DNA of 64,000 nucleotides from positions 124,001 through 188,000 of the forward strand of contig JABYQU010000013.1 of assembly GCA_022264855.1 (NCBI GenBank). The letters run 5' to 3'. The notes under the pieces are model-generated. The model was not told the DNA's origin. It saw only the letters and a program-made list of their open reading frames with translations, and did not search any database. A program made the position numbers and the translations under genes. This DNA is from Lenzites betulinus. Lineage: Eukaryota > Basidiomycota > Agaricomycetes > Polyporales > Polyporaceae. Positions within the stretch are counted from its first letter, which is position 1. The number at the start of each line of letters is the position of its first letter. Below are positions 1 through 12,203 of the stretch, one piece after another.

Positions 1-358
1 TTTCCAGCGTTGCGCAGACCACCGTTGAGGTCGACTCGCTCTACCAGGTTCGTTGTGCCAACATATAGCGCTCATTTGACGTAGTATGTTGACAAGCACT
101 TTACAGAGTGAGGACTTCTCGGCGAACATCACCCGTGCTCGTTTCGAGGAGATCAACGCTTCCCTCTTCAAGTCCACTATCGACCCCGTTGAGCGTGTGC
201 TGAAGGACGCGAAGATGCCTCGCGAGAAGGTTGACGACATTGTCCTTGTCGGCGGTTCGACTCGTATCCCCAAGGTTCAGTCCCTGGTCTCCGAGTTCTT
301 CGGCGGGCGCCAGCTGAACAAGTCCATCAACCCTGATGAGGCCGTTGCGTACGGTGCT

Positions 359-390
<32 letters not shown>

Positions 391-1072
391 TTCGGAAAAG
401 ACCCAGGACCTCCTCCTCCTCGATGTTGCCCCCCTCTCCCTCGGTGTCGCGATGCAGGGCGACATCTTCGGTGTTGTCGTCCCCCGCAACACCCCCATCC
501 CTACGAACAAGTCCCGTGTCTTCACCACCGTTGAGGACAACCAGACGACTGTCACTTTCCCCGTGTACGAGGGCGAGCGCACCCAGTGCCGCGACAACCG
601 TCTGCTCGGCGAGTTCGAGCTCAACGGCATTCCCCCCATGCCCCGCGGACAGGCAGAGCTTGTCACCACCTTCGAGGTCGACGCGAACGGTCTCCTTAAG
701 GTCACCGCGCAGGATCGTGCATCTGGCCGCAAGGCTCAGATTTCGATCACCAACTCCGTCGGCCGTCTCTCGTCGGTTGAGATCGACCAGATGATCAAGG
801 ACGCCGAGCAGTACAAGCAGGCGGACAAGGACTTCAGCGCACGGCACGAGGCGAAGGCGGACCTCGAGTCGTACATCCACCAGGTCGAGAGCACGATCAC
901 GAGCCCCGAGATCGGCATGAAGATCAAGCGTCATGCTAAGTCGCAGGTCGAGTCCGAGCTCGCGCGCGCACTCGAGAAGCTCGAGATCGAGGACTCGACG
1001 GCGGAGGAGCTCCGCAAGGCGCAGCTCGGCATCAAGCGCGCCCTCCAAAAGGCAACCGCTGGCATGCGGTGA
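1..1072 (+). CDS. SSB1: Ribosome-associated Hsp70 of the Ssb class, C-terminal part (5' truncated)
   Basis: Two exons are visible: 3-47, then 107-1072 after a 59-nt GT-AG intron (phase 0). The gene begins before the window, so only the last ~337 residues are present. The first exon ends in VEVDSLYQ and the second opens [15 protein letters not shown], the end of the Hsp70 nucleotide-binding domain. The phosphate-binding motif [13 protein letters not shown], the linker [14 protein letters not shown] and the substrate-binding domain all follow. The C-terminus lacks the EEVD tail of cytosolic Ssa proteins and the KDEL/HDEL signal of BiP. It ends in a [18 protein letters not shown] helix, as in Ssb, which binds ribosomes and folds nascent chains with RAC. 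Assignment to Ssb rather than Ssa rests on this tail and on remembered similarity. Confidence 0.9.
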
Positions 1073-1390
1073 GGCGTACTCTTATGAGTCGCGTTACTTC
1101 TCCTGTCTCTCTCTTCATCTTCCACGGTCAGAGCGGAGACGGGACTGTAGGATGTTGAGATGCTTTGGTCTGGCGTCGTCGCTGTTCTTTTTGCACCCTC
1201 CTGTTGTTTCATGTTCGCACGTACAAATAGAACCTTTCCTTCTGTAAATGTACGCTCCACTGCGCTGTCACGACCTGCACGAATATCCTGTCTTGTTCTC
1301 TCACTGTCGCCGAGTGATGTGTGATCGCAAAATGAGACAAAGGTACGAAAGTGAAATATGCTAGTGCTACAACAAACAACGAGTATCAAG
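1073..1390. other. Convergent 3' intergenic region
   Basis: This stretch lies between the stop codons of the Hsp70 gene (+) and RFC2 (-) and presumably holds both 3' UTRs. I see no further gene in it. Confidence 0.6.
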
Positions 1391-2818
1391 CTATGGTGAC
1401 GACATGGCGCGGTGCACCCGCAGGGCAACTTCAAGAATCCACAACTCCTCGTCTGCGCCGTCGCATAGAGCCTTGTCCGCCTCTGCGAAGGCAAGTGCAC
1501 ACTTTGATTTCTGGCGTGCAGAAAGCGTGGGGTGCATGATGACATGGTCGTGCAGCTGTTCGAAGTAGCGATACAAAGTCAGCTCAGTGTGCACTCCGGT
1601 GCTAAGTATTTGGCTTACCTGCGAGATGACTTGAGAAGCCGAGTACCCCTCCCGGATGACCTCCTTGACTTTCTTGCGCACGCCGTCATACCCTGTCGCC
1701 TTCACCCTCCCCACCTCATCCACGTCCACGTCCATCCCGTCCCCCGCGCCCGGGCCCACGCGCTCCACACCCAGCGCGACGGCAAAGTCCACGACGACAT
1801 CATCCGGGACAACACCCGCAATCTCCTGCACGTCGCGCGCGGTGATCTCCGTGGGGGGCACGCTCGCGAGCGCGAGGCGCGACGCGGACTGGAGGTAGGT
1901 GATCGCGCGCCGGAGGTCGCCCTGCGAGGTCGTGATGAGCGCGTCGACCGTGTCGGGCGCGATGGGCACGTTCTCGGCGGACGCGATCTGGGCGAGGCGC
2001 GCGGAGGTGGAGGTGGGGTCGAGCGGCTTGAAGCGGAACTTGGAGCAGCGGGAAGCGAGGGGGTCAATGATTCTGCGGGGGAAGTGGGTGGGTAGGTGTT
2101 GAATATCCAAGATGAAATGCGCGGAAATGTGGGGAGGATGGGGCATACCTTGTCACGTAGTTGCATACGAGGCAGAATCGTGTTATGCGGGCGTAGAGCT
2201 CCATGATACGCCGTAGCGCGGCCTGGGCATCCTGTGTCATGGAGTCGGCCTCGTCGAGAATGATGATTTTGTAAGGGGGACATGGGTAGGTCTTTCCGTC
2301 GGATGCGACAGCTTGCGCGCGGGGGGTCTGACGAGCGAAGTTCTTGATCTTCTCGCGGACGATGGATATTCCGCGTTCGTCGGACGCGTTGAGCTCAAGC
2401 ACTCGGGAGCGGAAGTTGTCCGGGCTGTCACCATATGAGCCGGAGTGTGTAGGACATTTTGATGTATTGAAGACATACCCAAATAATTGTCGAGCAAGGG
2501 CTAGGATGGTAGATGTCTTTCCGGTCCCTGGTGGTCCGTAGAAAAGCATGTGGGGGAGCTGTACTGTCGTCAGTGTCTTTCATAGCCATCCCGTAACGCG
2601 CGTGCTCACATTTGTTGACGTGAGCGTTTTCCGGAGTACTGCGACAGTGTGTTCCTGAGCTGATACGTCGTCTATCGTTTTGGGTCGGCTGGACGTACGT
2701 GAGTATACACGCATGAGATGGAGGAAGAAACAAGGCCGTACTATTTTTCCACCCATGGCTGATGTTCTGGTGCCGCTGCCTGCTGCTGCTTTGGTGCTGC
2801 TTTTTGAAAGAACGCCAT
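1391..2818 (-). CDS. RFC2: Replication factor C subunit 2 (clamp-loader AAA+ ATPase)
   Basis: Six exons (minus): 2818-2742, 2688-2610, 2558-2479, 2424-2149, 2072-1619, 1555-1391, giving 376 aa. This is a small RFC subunit that helps load PCNA at primer-template junctions. The Walker A motif GPPGTGKT is at about residues 60-67, ELNASDERG at 89-97, the Walker B box DEAD at 136-139 and the SRC arginine-finger box at 178-180. The C-terminal collar domain holds a conserved [15 protein letters not shown] stretch. The overall pattern matches yeast Rfc2 / human RFC4. The start ATG gives [15 protein letters not shown] followed by PWVEKYRPKT, the usual RFC N-terminus. It diverges from the CAF-1 gene, another PCNA-linked factor, across about 217 bp. 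Some acidic residues around 230-250 lengthen it slightly relative to yeast. Confidence 0.95.
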
Positions 2819-3035
2819 GTGTGCGAGAATAGGCTGCTGGTAGGCGGATGCTGAGCTCGGTGGCTGGAGGACCTGGACAAGGACGCGAGAGCAGACGTGA
2901 CGTATCCCGATCGCGAAACGTCACATACAGTCACCGGGGCTAGCGCACTGTGACGGAGCGCGTCCTGTGCTTTCCGAGTCGACCTCTTCCGCCCACCACG
3001 CCTTGTACGTCTACGGAGAGTGTGCGCACAGTCTG
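2819..3035. promoter_or_regulatory. Divergent promoter region RFC2 / CAF-1 large subunit
   Basis: This 217-bp gap separates the start codons of two oppositely transcribed S-phase genes, so both promoters must lie here or overlap the 5' UTRs. I could not assign individual elements with confidence. Confidence 0.5.
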
Positions 3036-6000
3036 ATGAGTGTCATGACAAACGCGGACACGAACAAAGGTATACAGCCCCTCAACCCTCCTCTGCTACT
3101 TGTGGCTTATATACATGTGTACAGGAGTTGCTCCATCGGAAACTGTGCCCGGCGGTGAGCACATACGAGCATCTACACGTGTCATAACCCTCATGTCGCG
3201 CAGAGAAGAGCGAGAAGCGGTTGCTGGTCGAACTCAAACATGGAAAACTTGTGCTGAGGCAGAAGATCCTCGCGTTCGAGAAGATGTCGGAGACTATGCA
3301 AGGTACGCATCAATATTTGCCATGCACCGTTGACAGCGCGTTTGAGCGTTCGTTTGTACAGAGATTGTCAAGTTCCGCGAGATGCTAGAACAGCGGCTGG
3401 AGACGAATGGACCACCGCTTACAGAGATATCGGATGAGCACAAGCCTGTGTTCGCGAAATTGGTGCAGGAGAGGTACGCTCTCCTTGTACATGACCATTT
3501 TCACAGCGACCAATTAGCCACAGCGATAAAACGTTCCAAGCGCTCTCCAAACACGTCCAGCAGCAACTTCTACCGGCAGTCGATGAAGACGAGGAGGAAG
3601 ATACTACTGCACCTATATTACCCCTCGAGACGGTCGAAGATGTTATCAAGTCGCTGGCCACACGCGTAAACTACGGGTTGGACAACCCGGTCGAAGGCGG
3701 CAGAGTTCCAGCAGGGTGGCACATATGGAGGTGGGAGGTATCCGACGAGTACCGCAGTTGGCTGCCCAAGAATGCGAAAGAGAAGGTGGAGAATAGGTGG
3801 AAGGAGCGACAGCAGGTACGTCCCTTGGCTGACATGGCGTACGGAAGTGTCAATTCGACTCGGCAGGCCAAAAACGATGTGAGAGTGCTGTTCGAAGCCT
3901 TGCCTGAAGACGAACGGAATGCCATCCTTGGCTCCAAGCCCGGTGCTAAAGCAGCGTTCAAAGTAAAGACTGGGGCCAAGGGGATACCAGGCACAGCGAT
4001 GCCAGACCTCACTGACGTCCCAGTACCCGTCACGCCACAACTCCCGCAACCCAAGGCAACCTCTGAGAACGATGCCCCTGAACCCGCAGCCGTTGAGGTA
4101 CGCCAGGATATATTGTCCCACTCTGTCGGCACTTACTTGGGAACCAGGATGGCGAGTCTCCTGACAAGAAGGGTGTCGGTCGCCCTAAGAAGCCCGTAGA
4201 TCCCGAAAAAGCTGCAGAAAGAGCTGTCAAGGCACGTTCCATGAACACCGAAGTATTCTACGCCGCTTACCATTCGCTGTCGTATAGGAGAAAGAGCGGT
4301 TGGAGAAGAAAGCGGCGAAAGCCGAACGCGAGAAGAAGGAGCTCGCCGCACAGGCGAAGTCGCGATCCCTGATGGCAAATTTCTTCGGGAAGGCGAAGCC
4401 TGCGGCGAGCTCGAGTGCATCTCCGTCGAAATCCAACACCGCTCGGGAAGGCGCAAATGGGTCTCCCGCGCCAGTGACAGTCCAAACTGATTATCAACGG
4501 GCGTTCAGGCCGTTTGCCCTGAAGAAGGATGCAGAGCTTGCACCAGTGAATTGGTTCCGAGAAAGTAAGAGACAAGAGCGCCGGAGACAGAGGCATCGCT
4601 CCCAGGGCGATATCATCGTGCTGGATGACGACGAAGACGATAATGCGGACGAAGATGTGGAGATGGCAGACGCACAGGACGTGGAGAGCTTACACTCCTT
4701 GAGCCACCCAGGTTGGTATGCTCACTTTCCCGTACAGCCCGCGACTAAGGCCTCTACAGAGCAAATACACTACATTCTGTCCCGCCTTCCACATGGCCTT
4801 AATCCTCCACGACGACCGCGACAACCAACCGGCTACAAAACCTACTGGCCCATTTCTGTGCGCGGTCTCATGACGCAGCTGAACGAGGCCGAAGTGGCTG
4901 GCGACGACAACGAGGTACGACGACTGCTTGCGCTCCTCCGCTCTCGGCGTGCTCTTCCCGCAAAAGCGATCGTGTTCACCGAGGACGCGCGCCCGGGGTA
5001 TTTTGGCACTTTCACGCGCAGCTCACGCGAGGTCGGGCCCCGCACGCCCTTCGCGCGCGACGTTGTTGCCGTCGACTACGGGTATGACTCGGGCGCGGAA
5101 TGGGCGGAGGAGGACGCAGGTGAGGCGGACGACGTCGTCGAGGGCGATGGGGAGGATGAGGATCCGGACGACGGGGATCCGGACTCGGACTTGGACAGCT
5201 GGCTTGTGGATGACGACGAGGTGGAGGATCCCGGCACGCCGATCGAGGAGCGGCCGGGCACGCCTGAGTTTGAATTCCCTCCGGCACCACAACCAGCGAA
5301 GAGGAAAAAGGAGAAAGAGAAGGAACGGGAGGCGGAGAAAGAGCGCGGCGGGGCGAGCAAGAAGCGGCGTGTCGTCGTGCCACTCGTACCCTTCTCGAAG
5401 GGCCCAGAGTGGGAGAATGTGTTGGGGAAGTGCAGGTACAAGCCCTTCAAGCAGTATCAAATACAGCTGTTCAACGGTGCGTTTATTTTTGCTATTCTTC
5501 ATATTTGAAACGGCAGGTTGAATGATCTTCGTGGTGTGATCAGATACCCCGTTCCCCATCGACCCGTTCACTTTCGTTTCCCAACCCGTAGAGAAGGCCT
5601 CCGCCGAGCACCACGCTCAACACACGGCGGACGGCTTCGTCATCCCCGCGCTACCCCCACATATTGCCAAATCCTCCTCATCCATCGCGTCCTCGGGCAG
5701 CGCTGCCGGGCCCTCCCCCTCATCGTCTTCCACATCTCTCGCCGGCCCCTCAACCCCCTCTACGAAGCGCGGCGGTCTCACACCCAAGACCGCGTTCCCA
5801 GACGCACACATCCCGCACCTGCTCGCGCGGATCGACGCGCTTGAGACGAGCAGCCTACATTGCATCGTGGAGACGGTGTACCGGGAGCTGCAGGCGCACC
5901 GAGTGAAGAAGAATGCGATCGAGGCGAAGGTGCGGGAGGTCGGTGAGAAGAGCAAGGAGCGCAAAGTCTGGATTGTGCGGCCGGAGGTGAAGGTGAGCTG

Positions 6001-6080
6001 TCGCGTTGTGTATGATGCCCGTGCGCTGAGCGCGTGTGCTGACGGGACGTATTTGGCAGGCGCAGCACGGCATTGCATGA
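3036..6080 (+). CDS. CAC1: Chromatin assembly factor 1 large subunit (p150 / Cac1)
   Basis: Ten exons: 3036-3069, 3125-3154, 3204-3302, 3362-3473, 3524-3815, 3867-4097, 4148-4231, 4288-5476, 5544-5992, 6060-6080, giving 846 aa. CAF-1 deposits H3-H4 behind the replication fork and is recruited by PCNA. A Lys/Glu/Arg-rich KER-type helix (from EKERLEKKAAKAERE) is followed by RSLMANFFGK, which has the aromatic core of a PCNA-interacting box but no Gln. Next come the acidic H3-H4-binding segment around RPGYFGTFTRSS and DYGYDSGAEWAEEDAGE, a Lys-rich stretch and a C-terminal winged-helix region ending VWIVRPEVKAQHGIA. The exon 7/8 junction is ambiguous: a GC-AG intron at 4232-4287, or a 35-nt GT-AG intron at 4253-4287. 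Both keep the frame. Confidence 0.9.
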
Positions 6081-6301
6081 GTAGGTCAGTGGTTGAGGAG
6101 GTGTCGCCCAGGGATACCCGGGTGATGGACAGCATGTCGCTGGTGGGAGCGGTGGTGGTTGGCGCCTCGTAGTGCAATGTACCCTATGTGTTGTATATAT
6201 TCCTATTAACTTCTTTCTTCGTCATACATAGCGCCTCGTAGCAGTTGATAAGTAGCATATGATAAGTTATGCAAAGAGAGCGGGGCCAGCGGGTCCGGAT
6301 G
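6081..6301. other. Convergent 3' intergenic region
   Basis: A short gap between the stops of the CAF-1 gene (+) and SPC24 (-). It is relatively AT-rich, consistent with 3' UTRs and polyadenylation sites; nothing else is seen. Confidence 0.5.
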
Positions 6302-7158
6302 CTATGAGGAGGCTAGCTTCCATACCAGCTGGGCATACTCGTCGTCTGTCTTGTGTTGGTCGAAAGTCACACAATGGACGTCGCCTGAATCGGCACCTAG
6401 GTTGGGTGTGAGAGACCATCAGGCATGCAAGGTTGGGTGTGACTTACGGACGAGCATCTTGCTCATTCCTCCATCCTTGTCCAAGATAGGCTCGAATCCC
6501 AAACCCTTGTAAAGGGCGAGACGTAATCTGTATTGCCGGAGTCGGAGCGCGACCGTCAGTATGTACGACCAAATGAAAGCCGACAAGGCAACTCACGCAG
6601 TGGAATCAAGCTCATGCTCCGCTGCAGGATCCGACGATTCTAATGCTTGCGTCTCTTCGTTGAACCGCGCAAGTGCCGCTTCTTTGGTAGCAAGTGAGGT
6701 TTCCGCGTCATTGATGGCCTTGGCCAGGGAGAGGCGCGTCGCGTCGAGTTCGTTCATGCGTGCCGCGTGTGCCTCGGCGGAGGCGATGGTGGACGGTCGT
6801 GTTGCAGATGCGCGTGCGGCCTCCAGTATTCGAGCGAGTTCTGGTACGAAAAAACGCGTGCAAGGTTCGAATGAACGACACGAGTAGGGACGGAAGGTCA
6901 AGATGGTGGACATGCGGTCGGGAGGTGTCGCTTACGCTTGACTTTCGCGGCGGTGTCGTGCATGTCCTTCTGTCTGCCCTCCTGAGTCAGAGCCATTTGC
7001 TCTTCGGCGGCAGCGATGGTGAGATAGTCGTCTTCGGGGTCGATGATAGGGATCATCTCCCGGATGGCTTTCCTATACATGAGGTACGCTCAGAATATGG
7101 CCGCTGTATGATGATGTCGCGCATGCACGCACACAGTATCTTTGATGTTAATCGACAT
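6302..7158 (-). CDS. SPC24: Kinetochore protein Spc24 (Ndc80 complex)
   Basis: Five exons (minus): 7158-7133, 7072-6936, 6840-6597, 6527-6448, 6396-6302, giving 193 aa. Spc24 pairs with Spc25 at the inner end of the Ndc80 complex, which couples kinetochores to microtubules. The N-terminus (MSINIKDTVKAI, then IIDPEDDYLTI and AAEEQM) is the region I remember from fungal Spc24. The middle is an Ala/Glu/Arg-rich coiled coil of about 100 residues. The C-terminal small globular domain starts ALRLALYKGLGFEPI and ends FDQHKTDDEYAQLVWKLASS. Exon 1 has only 26 coding bases; the alternative acceptors near 7085 fit the frame less well. NDC80 lies 37 kb away in the same window. Confidence 0.8.
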
Positions 7159-8068
7159 GTTGCCTAGGTCCTGTACGCTCCAGGCGGGTGATTATTTGCA
7201 GCGTCTGAAAGCAGGCGGTAGTAGAGAGCTAGTATTTACTGGCGCTCTTCAACTCGGTTTCGATCGCGACGCGTTCAATCACGCACACGTGATATTCGGT
7301 CACGCGCTTAAACAGTACGGATGTCCCGCGTGTATCTTGTATTCGGACTGCAGGTACTGTTCAGTTGGCTCGGTAAAAGAGATGTAGGGGGGACAGATCC
7401 TCAGAGCAAGATATGCAGTAGTATGATGAGATGAGGAAGGCGAATGAGGGCAATCCCGAAAGCCGATATCTTCGGGAATTCTCCTGGTATCTGCTTGTAC
7501 CGGGAATTGACACCCTTTGCCACTGATTTTTTCCCTGGCACGCTGTCAGGTTATAAGCCCTTCAAGCGAGGGTTATATGACATTTAGCTATGCTCAAATT
7601 CATCCGTAGACTGCTCACCGCGATGATCATATCGTACAACCCATCAAAGCTTTCTTCAGGTACACGCTCTTTTAATGACGACCGTCATCGTCATCTCAAG
7701 CTGAAACGGCTCTGCAGGTGGCAGTACGACACGGGATCAAACAAAATGCCTCGCCAGAGTCGCTAGCACACGTTGGCGCTGGCCTAACCAGAGCGGCGGT
7801 TTCGGAGTCGGAGCCAAGTGTACCCCCGGATGGTCGCTTACCAAGATTCCTAGTTGCCGGACTCTTACTGGGTTATCGGAGTTTCAAGTAACTTGTAGCC
7901 AGCTACTAATGTGCCGAGTGTAGCTGATTAGACAAGATCGAACTGGCGTAGATCTCACCCTCTGCCCACTTGACCGCCACACTTCCTGCCTCTGGTTCAG
8001 TCAGCAGGGTTCGACATCCACCACTACGACGACCGCAGTTACACGCGCCCATCGATAGTATTGCCGCC
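7159..8068. other. Divergent intergenic region SPC24 / CRM1
   Basis: A 910-bp gap between two divergent start codons, presumably both promoters. Around 7468-7508 the string CGGGAATT occurs twice about 35 bp apart. I see no convincing ORF, tRNA or repeat here. Confidence 0.5.
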
Positions 8069-11000
8069 ATGGAGGTGAGTCTCATATCCTCCTTGTTATC
8101 GCGTGAACTATGTATTCACCCAGATGCGTCAGGGCATCCTCGACTTCTCCAAAGAGTTCGATGTCTCGCTCATGGACAGAGTGGTCATGGCCTTTTACTC
8201 CGGCGTCGGTGCGGAGGTGCGTATCTCATGTACTATGTGCATGCAGCTCATGCTCATGCCACACACTGGCCACAACAGCAACACCAGGCCCAACAAACAC
8301 TCACTCAGTTTCAAGAGAACCCAGAGGCGTGGACAAGGGTACCCGATGTCCTCGAGCGCTCGTCATTTCCGCAAACTAAGGTGCCTCCCTTCCACTTCTG
8401 CTTTACGCGCATCTCTGAACCGTCTTGTAGTACATTGGGTTGCAAATTTTGGAGAAGTTGATCACGACGAGGTGGAAGTCTTTGCCCGAGGGCCAGCGAC
8501 AAGGTACGCATATCCTCCTTCCCGAGGTGGCCCGCACGGCCCGCATCTAATCGCTACTGTCAGGCATTCGCAATTTCGTTGTAGGAATCACTGTGAAGGT
8601 CGCTTCCGATGAGGCGACGATGCGAAGAGAGAAGACGTATCTGAACAAGTTGAACCTCGCGCTCGTCCAGGTGCGTCTGCCGCATGCCTGCCACGTTCTA
8701 CTATGAATGACACGCGCCATACAGATCTTAAAGCAGGAATGGCCACATAACTGGCCAACATTCATTCCGGAGCTCGTCGAATCCTCCAAGACTAACTTGT
8801 CACTATGCGAGAACAACATGGTCATCCTGAAGCTGCTATCCGAAGAAATTTTCGACTACTCAGCGGAACAGATGACGCAGGCGAAGGTCAAAAATCTGAA
8901 GAACCAGATGTGCGGAGAGTTCTCGGAAATCTTCAAGCTCTGCTCAGAGATTCTAGAGGAGGCACAGAAGACGTCTCTCATTAAAGCGACGCTAGAGACT
9001 CTTCTGAGATTCTTGAACTGGATTCCTCTGGGCTACATCTTCGAGACTACCATTATTGATCTTCTTCTCAACCGGGTGCGTTACATCTGCCTCTCCTCAC
9101 CGAGCTTCATTAATTCCCTGCGAATAGTTCTTGGAATCACCGGACTTCCGGAACGTCACCCTAAAGTGCGTAGCGGAAATCGCTGCACTGAACGTCGGCC
9201 CAGAATACGATCCGAAGTTCGTCATTCTGTTCGCCATGGTCATGACGTCCGTGAACAGGATGATCCCACCTCATACGAACATCGCGCAAGCCTACGCAAA
9301 TGCTGGGGACAGCGGTCAAGAGCTTGTCCTCAACCTCGCCCTCTTCCTGTCCAACTTCCTCGGAGGTCATCTGCGTGCGGTGGAGACGGAATCGAACCGC
9401 GACGTTCTCCTGAACGCTCACTTGTACATGGTGAAGATCTCACAGGTTGACGAGCGGGAGATTTTCAAGATTTGCCTCGAGTACTGGCTCAAACTCGTCG
9501 CTGAGCTGTACGAGGAGATTCAGGGTATTCCTATTGGCGACAGTGGACTGCTCATGGGCCTGAGCCTCGGCAACTCGAGCCAGGGAATGCTTGGTGGGAT
9601 TGCTTTGCGCAAGAACATCTATAGCGACGTCCTCTCCAACCTGCGCCTCGTCGTCATCGAGAAGATGGTCAAACCCGAGGAGGTGAGCCACTCCTTACAA
9701 ACCCCGGCTCGTTAGCGCAACTCACTCGTGCACCATAGGTCTTGATCGTCGAGAACGAGGAGGGTGAGATTGTCCGTGAGTTCATGAAGGAGAGCGATAC
9801 CATCGTCCTGTACAAGTCGATGCGTGAGCTCCTCGTGTACCTCACCCACTTGGATGTCAACGACACCGAAAACATTCTCACGGAGAAGCTGCAGAAGCAG
9901 GTCGACGGCTCGGAATGGTCATGGCAGAACCTCAACACGTTGTGCTGGGCCATTGGTTCTATCTCGGGTGCAATGAGTAAGTCCGCTTTCCCGCCGCCGA
10001 AGGATGCATATGCTGAGTTACCCGTAGACGAGGAGCAGGAGAAGCGCTTCTTGGTGACTGTAATCAAGGACCTCCTCGGCCTTTGCGAGATCAAACGTGG
10101 GAAGGACAACAAGGCTGTCGTCGCGTCCGATATTATGTACATCGTTGGTCAATACCCGCGCTTCCTCAAGGCACACTGGAAATTCTTGAAGACGGTCGTC
10201 AACAAGCTGTTCGAGTTCATGCATGAGACGCACGAAGGTACGTTCACCATGAGGACATCCATCTCCGCGGAGCGCTCTTGATTAATGATGGAGCTAGGTG
10301 TCCAGGACATGGCGTGCGATACCTTCATCAAGATAGCGCAAAAATGCCGGCGGCATTTTGTCATGCAGCAGTCGGGCGAATCGGAACCCTTCGTAGATGA
10401 GATTCTGCGCCTGCTCCATCGGATCACGGTGGACCTGTCGCCTCTGCAGGTCAGTCAATTTTGCGCTGTTGGCCCTGATAACCCGCGTATTAATTGTGGT
10501 TTACGCGCTTGGAACAGGTACACACGTTCTATGAGGCGGTTGGCTACATGATCTCTGCGCAGCCCAACAAGCCCCAGCAAGAAAAGCTCATCGCCAAACT
10601 GATGGAACTGCCCAATAATGCGGTACGCAGAATGAGTTTCAATGGATGATCGTCAGGCCGCTCATACCATTTCTGGATAGTGGGATTCCCTCATGGCGCA
10701 GGCCGCACAGAACGTCGATGTCCTGAGCAGCATGGACAACATCAAGATCCTGTCAAACGTCCTGAAAACGAACGTTGCGGCGTGTACGTCCATTGGGACG
10801 TTCTATCTCCCGCAGATTGGCAGGATATTCTTGGACATGCTCGGCTTGTACAAGGCCGTGAGCGGCATCATCAGCGAGACCGTTGCGCGGGATGGTGAGT
10901 CGAGCGGGTGTGGAATGTTCTTAGCCGCCATCTCATCTCATCCCATCTCTCGTAAGGTAACATCGCAACGAAGACGCCGAAAGTCCGCCAACTCCGTACA

Positions 11001-12203
11001 ATTAAAAAGGAGATCCTCAAGTTGATGGAGACATTCATCAAGAAGTCGGAAGATCTCGAGACCGTGAACACCAACTTCATGCCTCCGCTCCTCGACGCCA
11101 TCCTGGGAGACTACAATCGCAACGTGCCCTCCGCGCGCGACGCCGAGGTGCTGAACGTCATGGCCACGATCATCGGCCGGCTCGGGGTACGTTCATTTTG
11201 CTAATCGGCTAGGCGTGGAGATGCTGATCTTTCGCTAGCCGCTGCTCATGCCTCAAGTTCCCGCGATGCTGGACGCCGTGTTTGAGCCGACCCTGAACAT
11301 GATAAACCAAGACTTCTCCGAGTTCCCCGAACATAGAGTGGGCTTCTTTAAGCTCCTGCGCGCCATCAACTTGCATTGCTTCCCTGGTAAGTGGGCGCGT
11401 AAAGGGAGATTGGTCACGTCTCCGTGCTAAATTTGCGACGCACAGCGCTATTGACGATCCCACCGCCCCAGTTCAAGCTGTTCATGGACAGCATCATCTG
11501 GGCGATCAAGCACACCATGCGCGATATCGCCGAGACGGGTCTGAACTGTCGGTCGTCCCATTTTTGCGTTCTGCCGTGGCGCTGACCACAATTTGTTATC
11601 ATCAGTGTGCTTGGAAGTCGTGAACAACTTCGCCGGCGCAGATCCGTCGGTCGAGAACGCGTTCTTCCAGCAGTACTTCCTGAGCATCATCCAGGACATC
11701 TTCTACGTGCTGACGGACACAGACCACAAGAGCGGCTACAAGCTGCAGTCGCTGCTCCTCGCGCGCATGTTCCAGCTCGTGGAGACGAACCAGATCACTG
11801 TGCCGCTCTTCGACCCCGCGACTGTGCCCGATCAGAACATCACGAACTCCGTCTTCCTGCGCGAGTACACTGCGAACCTGCTCAAGTCCGCGTTCCCGCA
11901 CGTGCAAAAGTACGTCTTATGCGTGTCCGTGTCCTGCGTTGTGCTGACGGCTTGCGCAGCTCGCAGATCCAGACGTTCGTGGTGTGCTTGGGCGAGTTCC
12001 ACAGCGACATCAACCGGTTCAAGCTCGCGCTGCGCGACTTCCTCGTGCAGCTCAAGGAGTTCTCGGGGGACAACGCGGACCTGTATCTGGAGGAGAAGGA
12101 GCTGGAGGCGCAGCGGAAGGCAGAGGCCGAGCGCGAGGCCGCGATGCGCATCCCGGGCATGCTGAAGCCGTCGCAGCTGGAGGACAAGGACGAGGACATC
12201 TGA
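8069..12203 (+). CDS. CRM1: Exportin-1 (Crm1), nuclear export receptor
   Basis: Seventeen exons: 8069-8074, 8133-8216 (or from 8124), 8279-8380, 8431-8503, 8564-8670, 8725-9075, 9128-9682, 9739-9976, 10028-10237, 10298-10449, 10518-10622, 10681-10894, 10957-11186, 11239-11386, 11446-11547, 11606-11909, 11960-12203. The product is about 1074-1077 aa, the family's usual size. It is the RanGTP-dependent carrier for leucine-rich export signals. Hallmarks include [54 protein letters not shown] and [18 protein letters not shown]. The first exon codes only Met-Glu. Two in-frame acceptors for exon 2 differ by three codons; I prefer the one giving [12 protein letters not shown]. The Cys in [11 protein letters not shown] (about residue 495) matches the leptomycin-B-reactive Cys of human CRM1. 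Confidence 0.97.

Noticed and set aside
101..1048. Long antisense frame (315 codons) opposite the Hsp70 gene
   Set aside because: Antisense open frames opposite GC-biased Hsp70 genes are a known codon-usage artefact. The sequence is Leu/Asp/Arg/Val-biased and has no domain.
8124..8132. Alternative CRM1 start at the ATG within the exon 2 acceptor region
   Set aside because: The upstream ATG GAG with a strong GTGAGT donor gives a better N-terminus ([12 protein letters not shown]); the extra three codons remain possible but minor.
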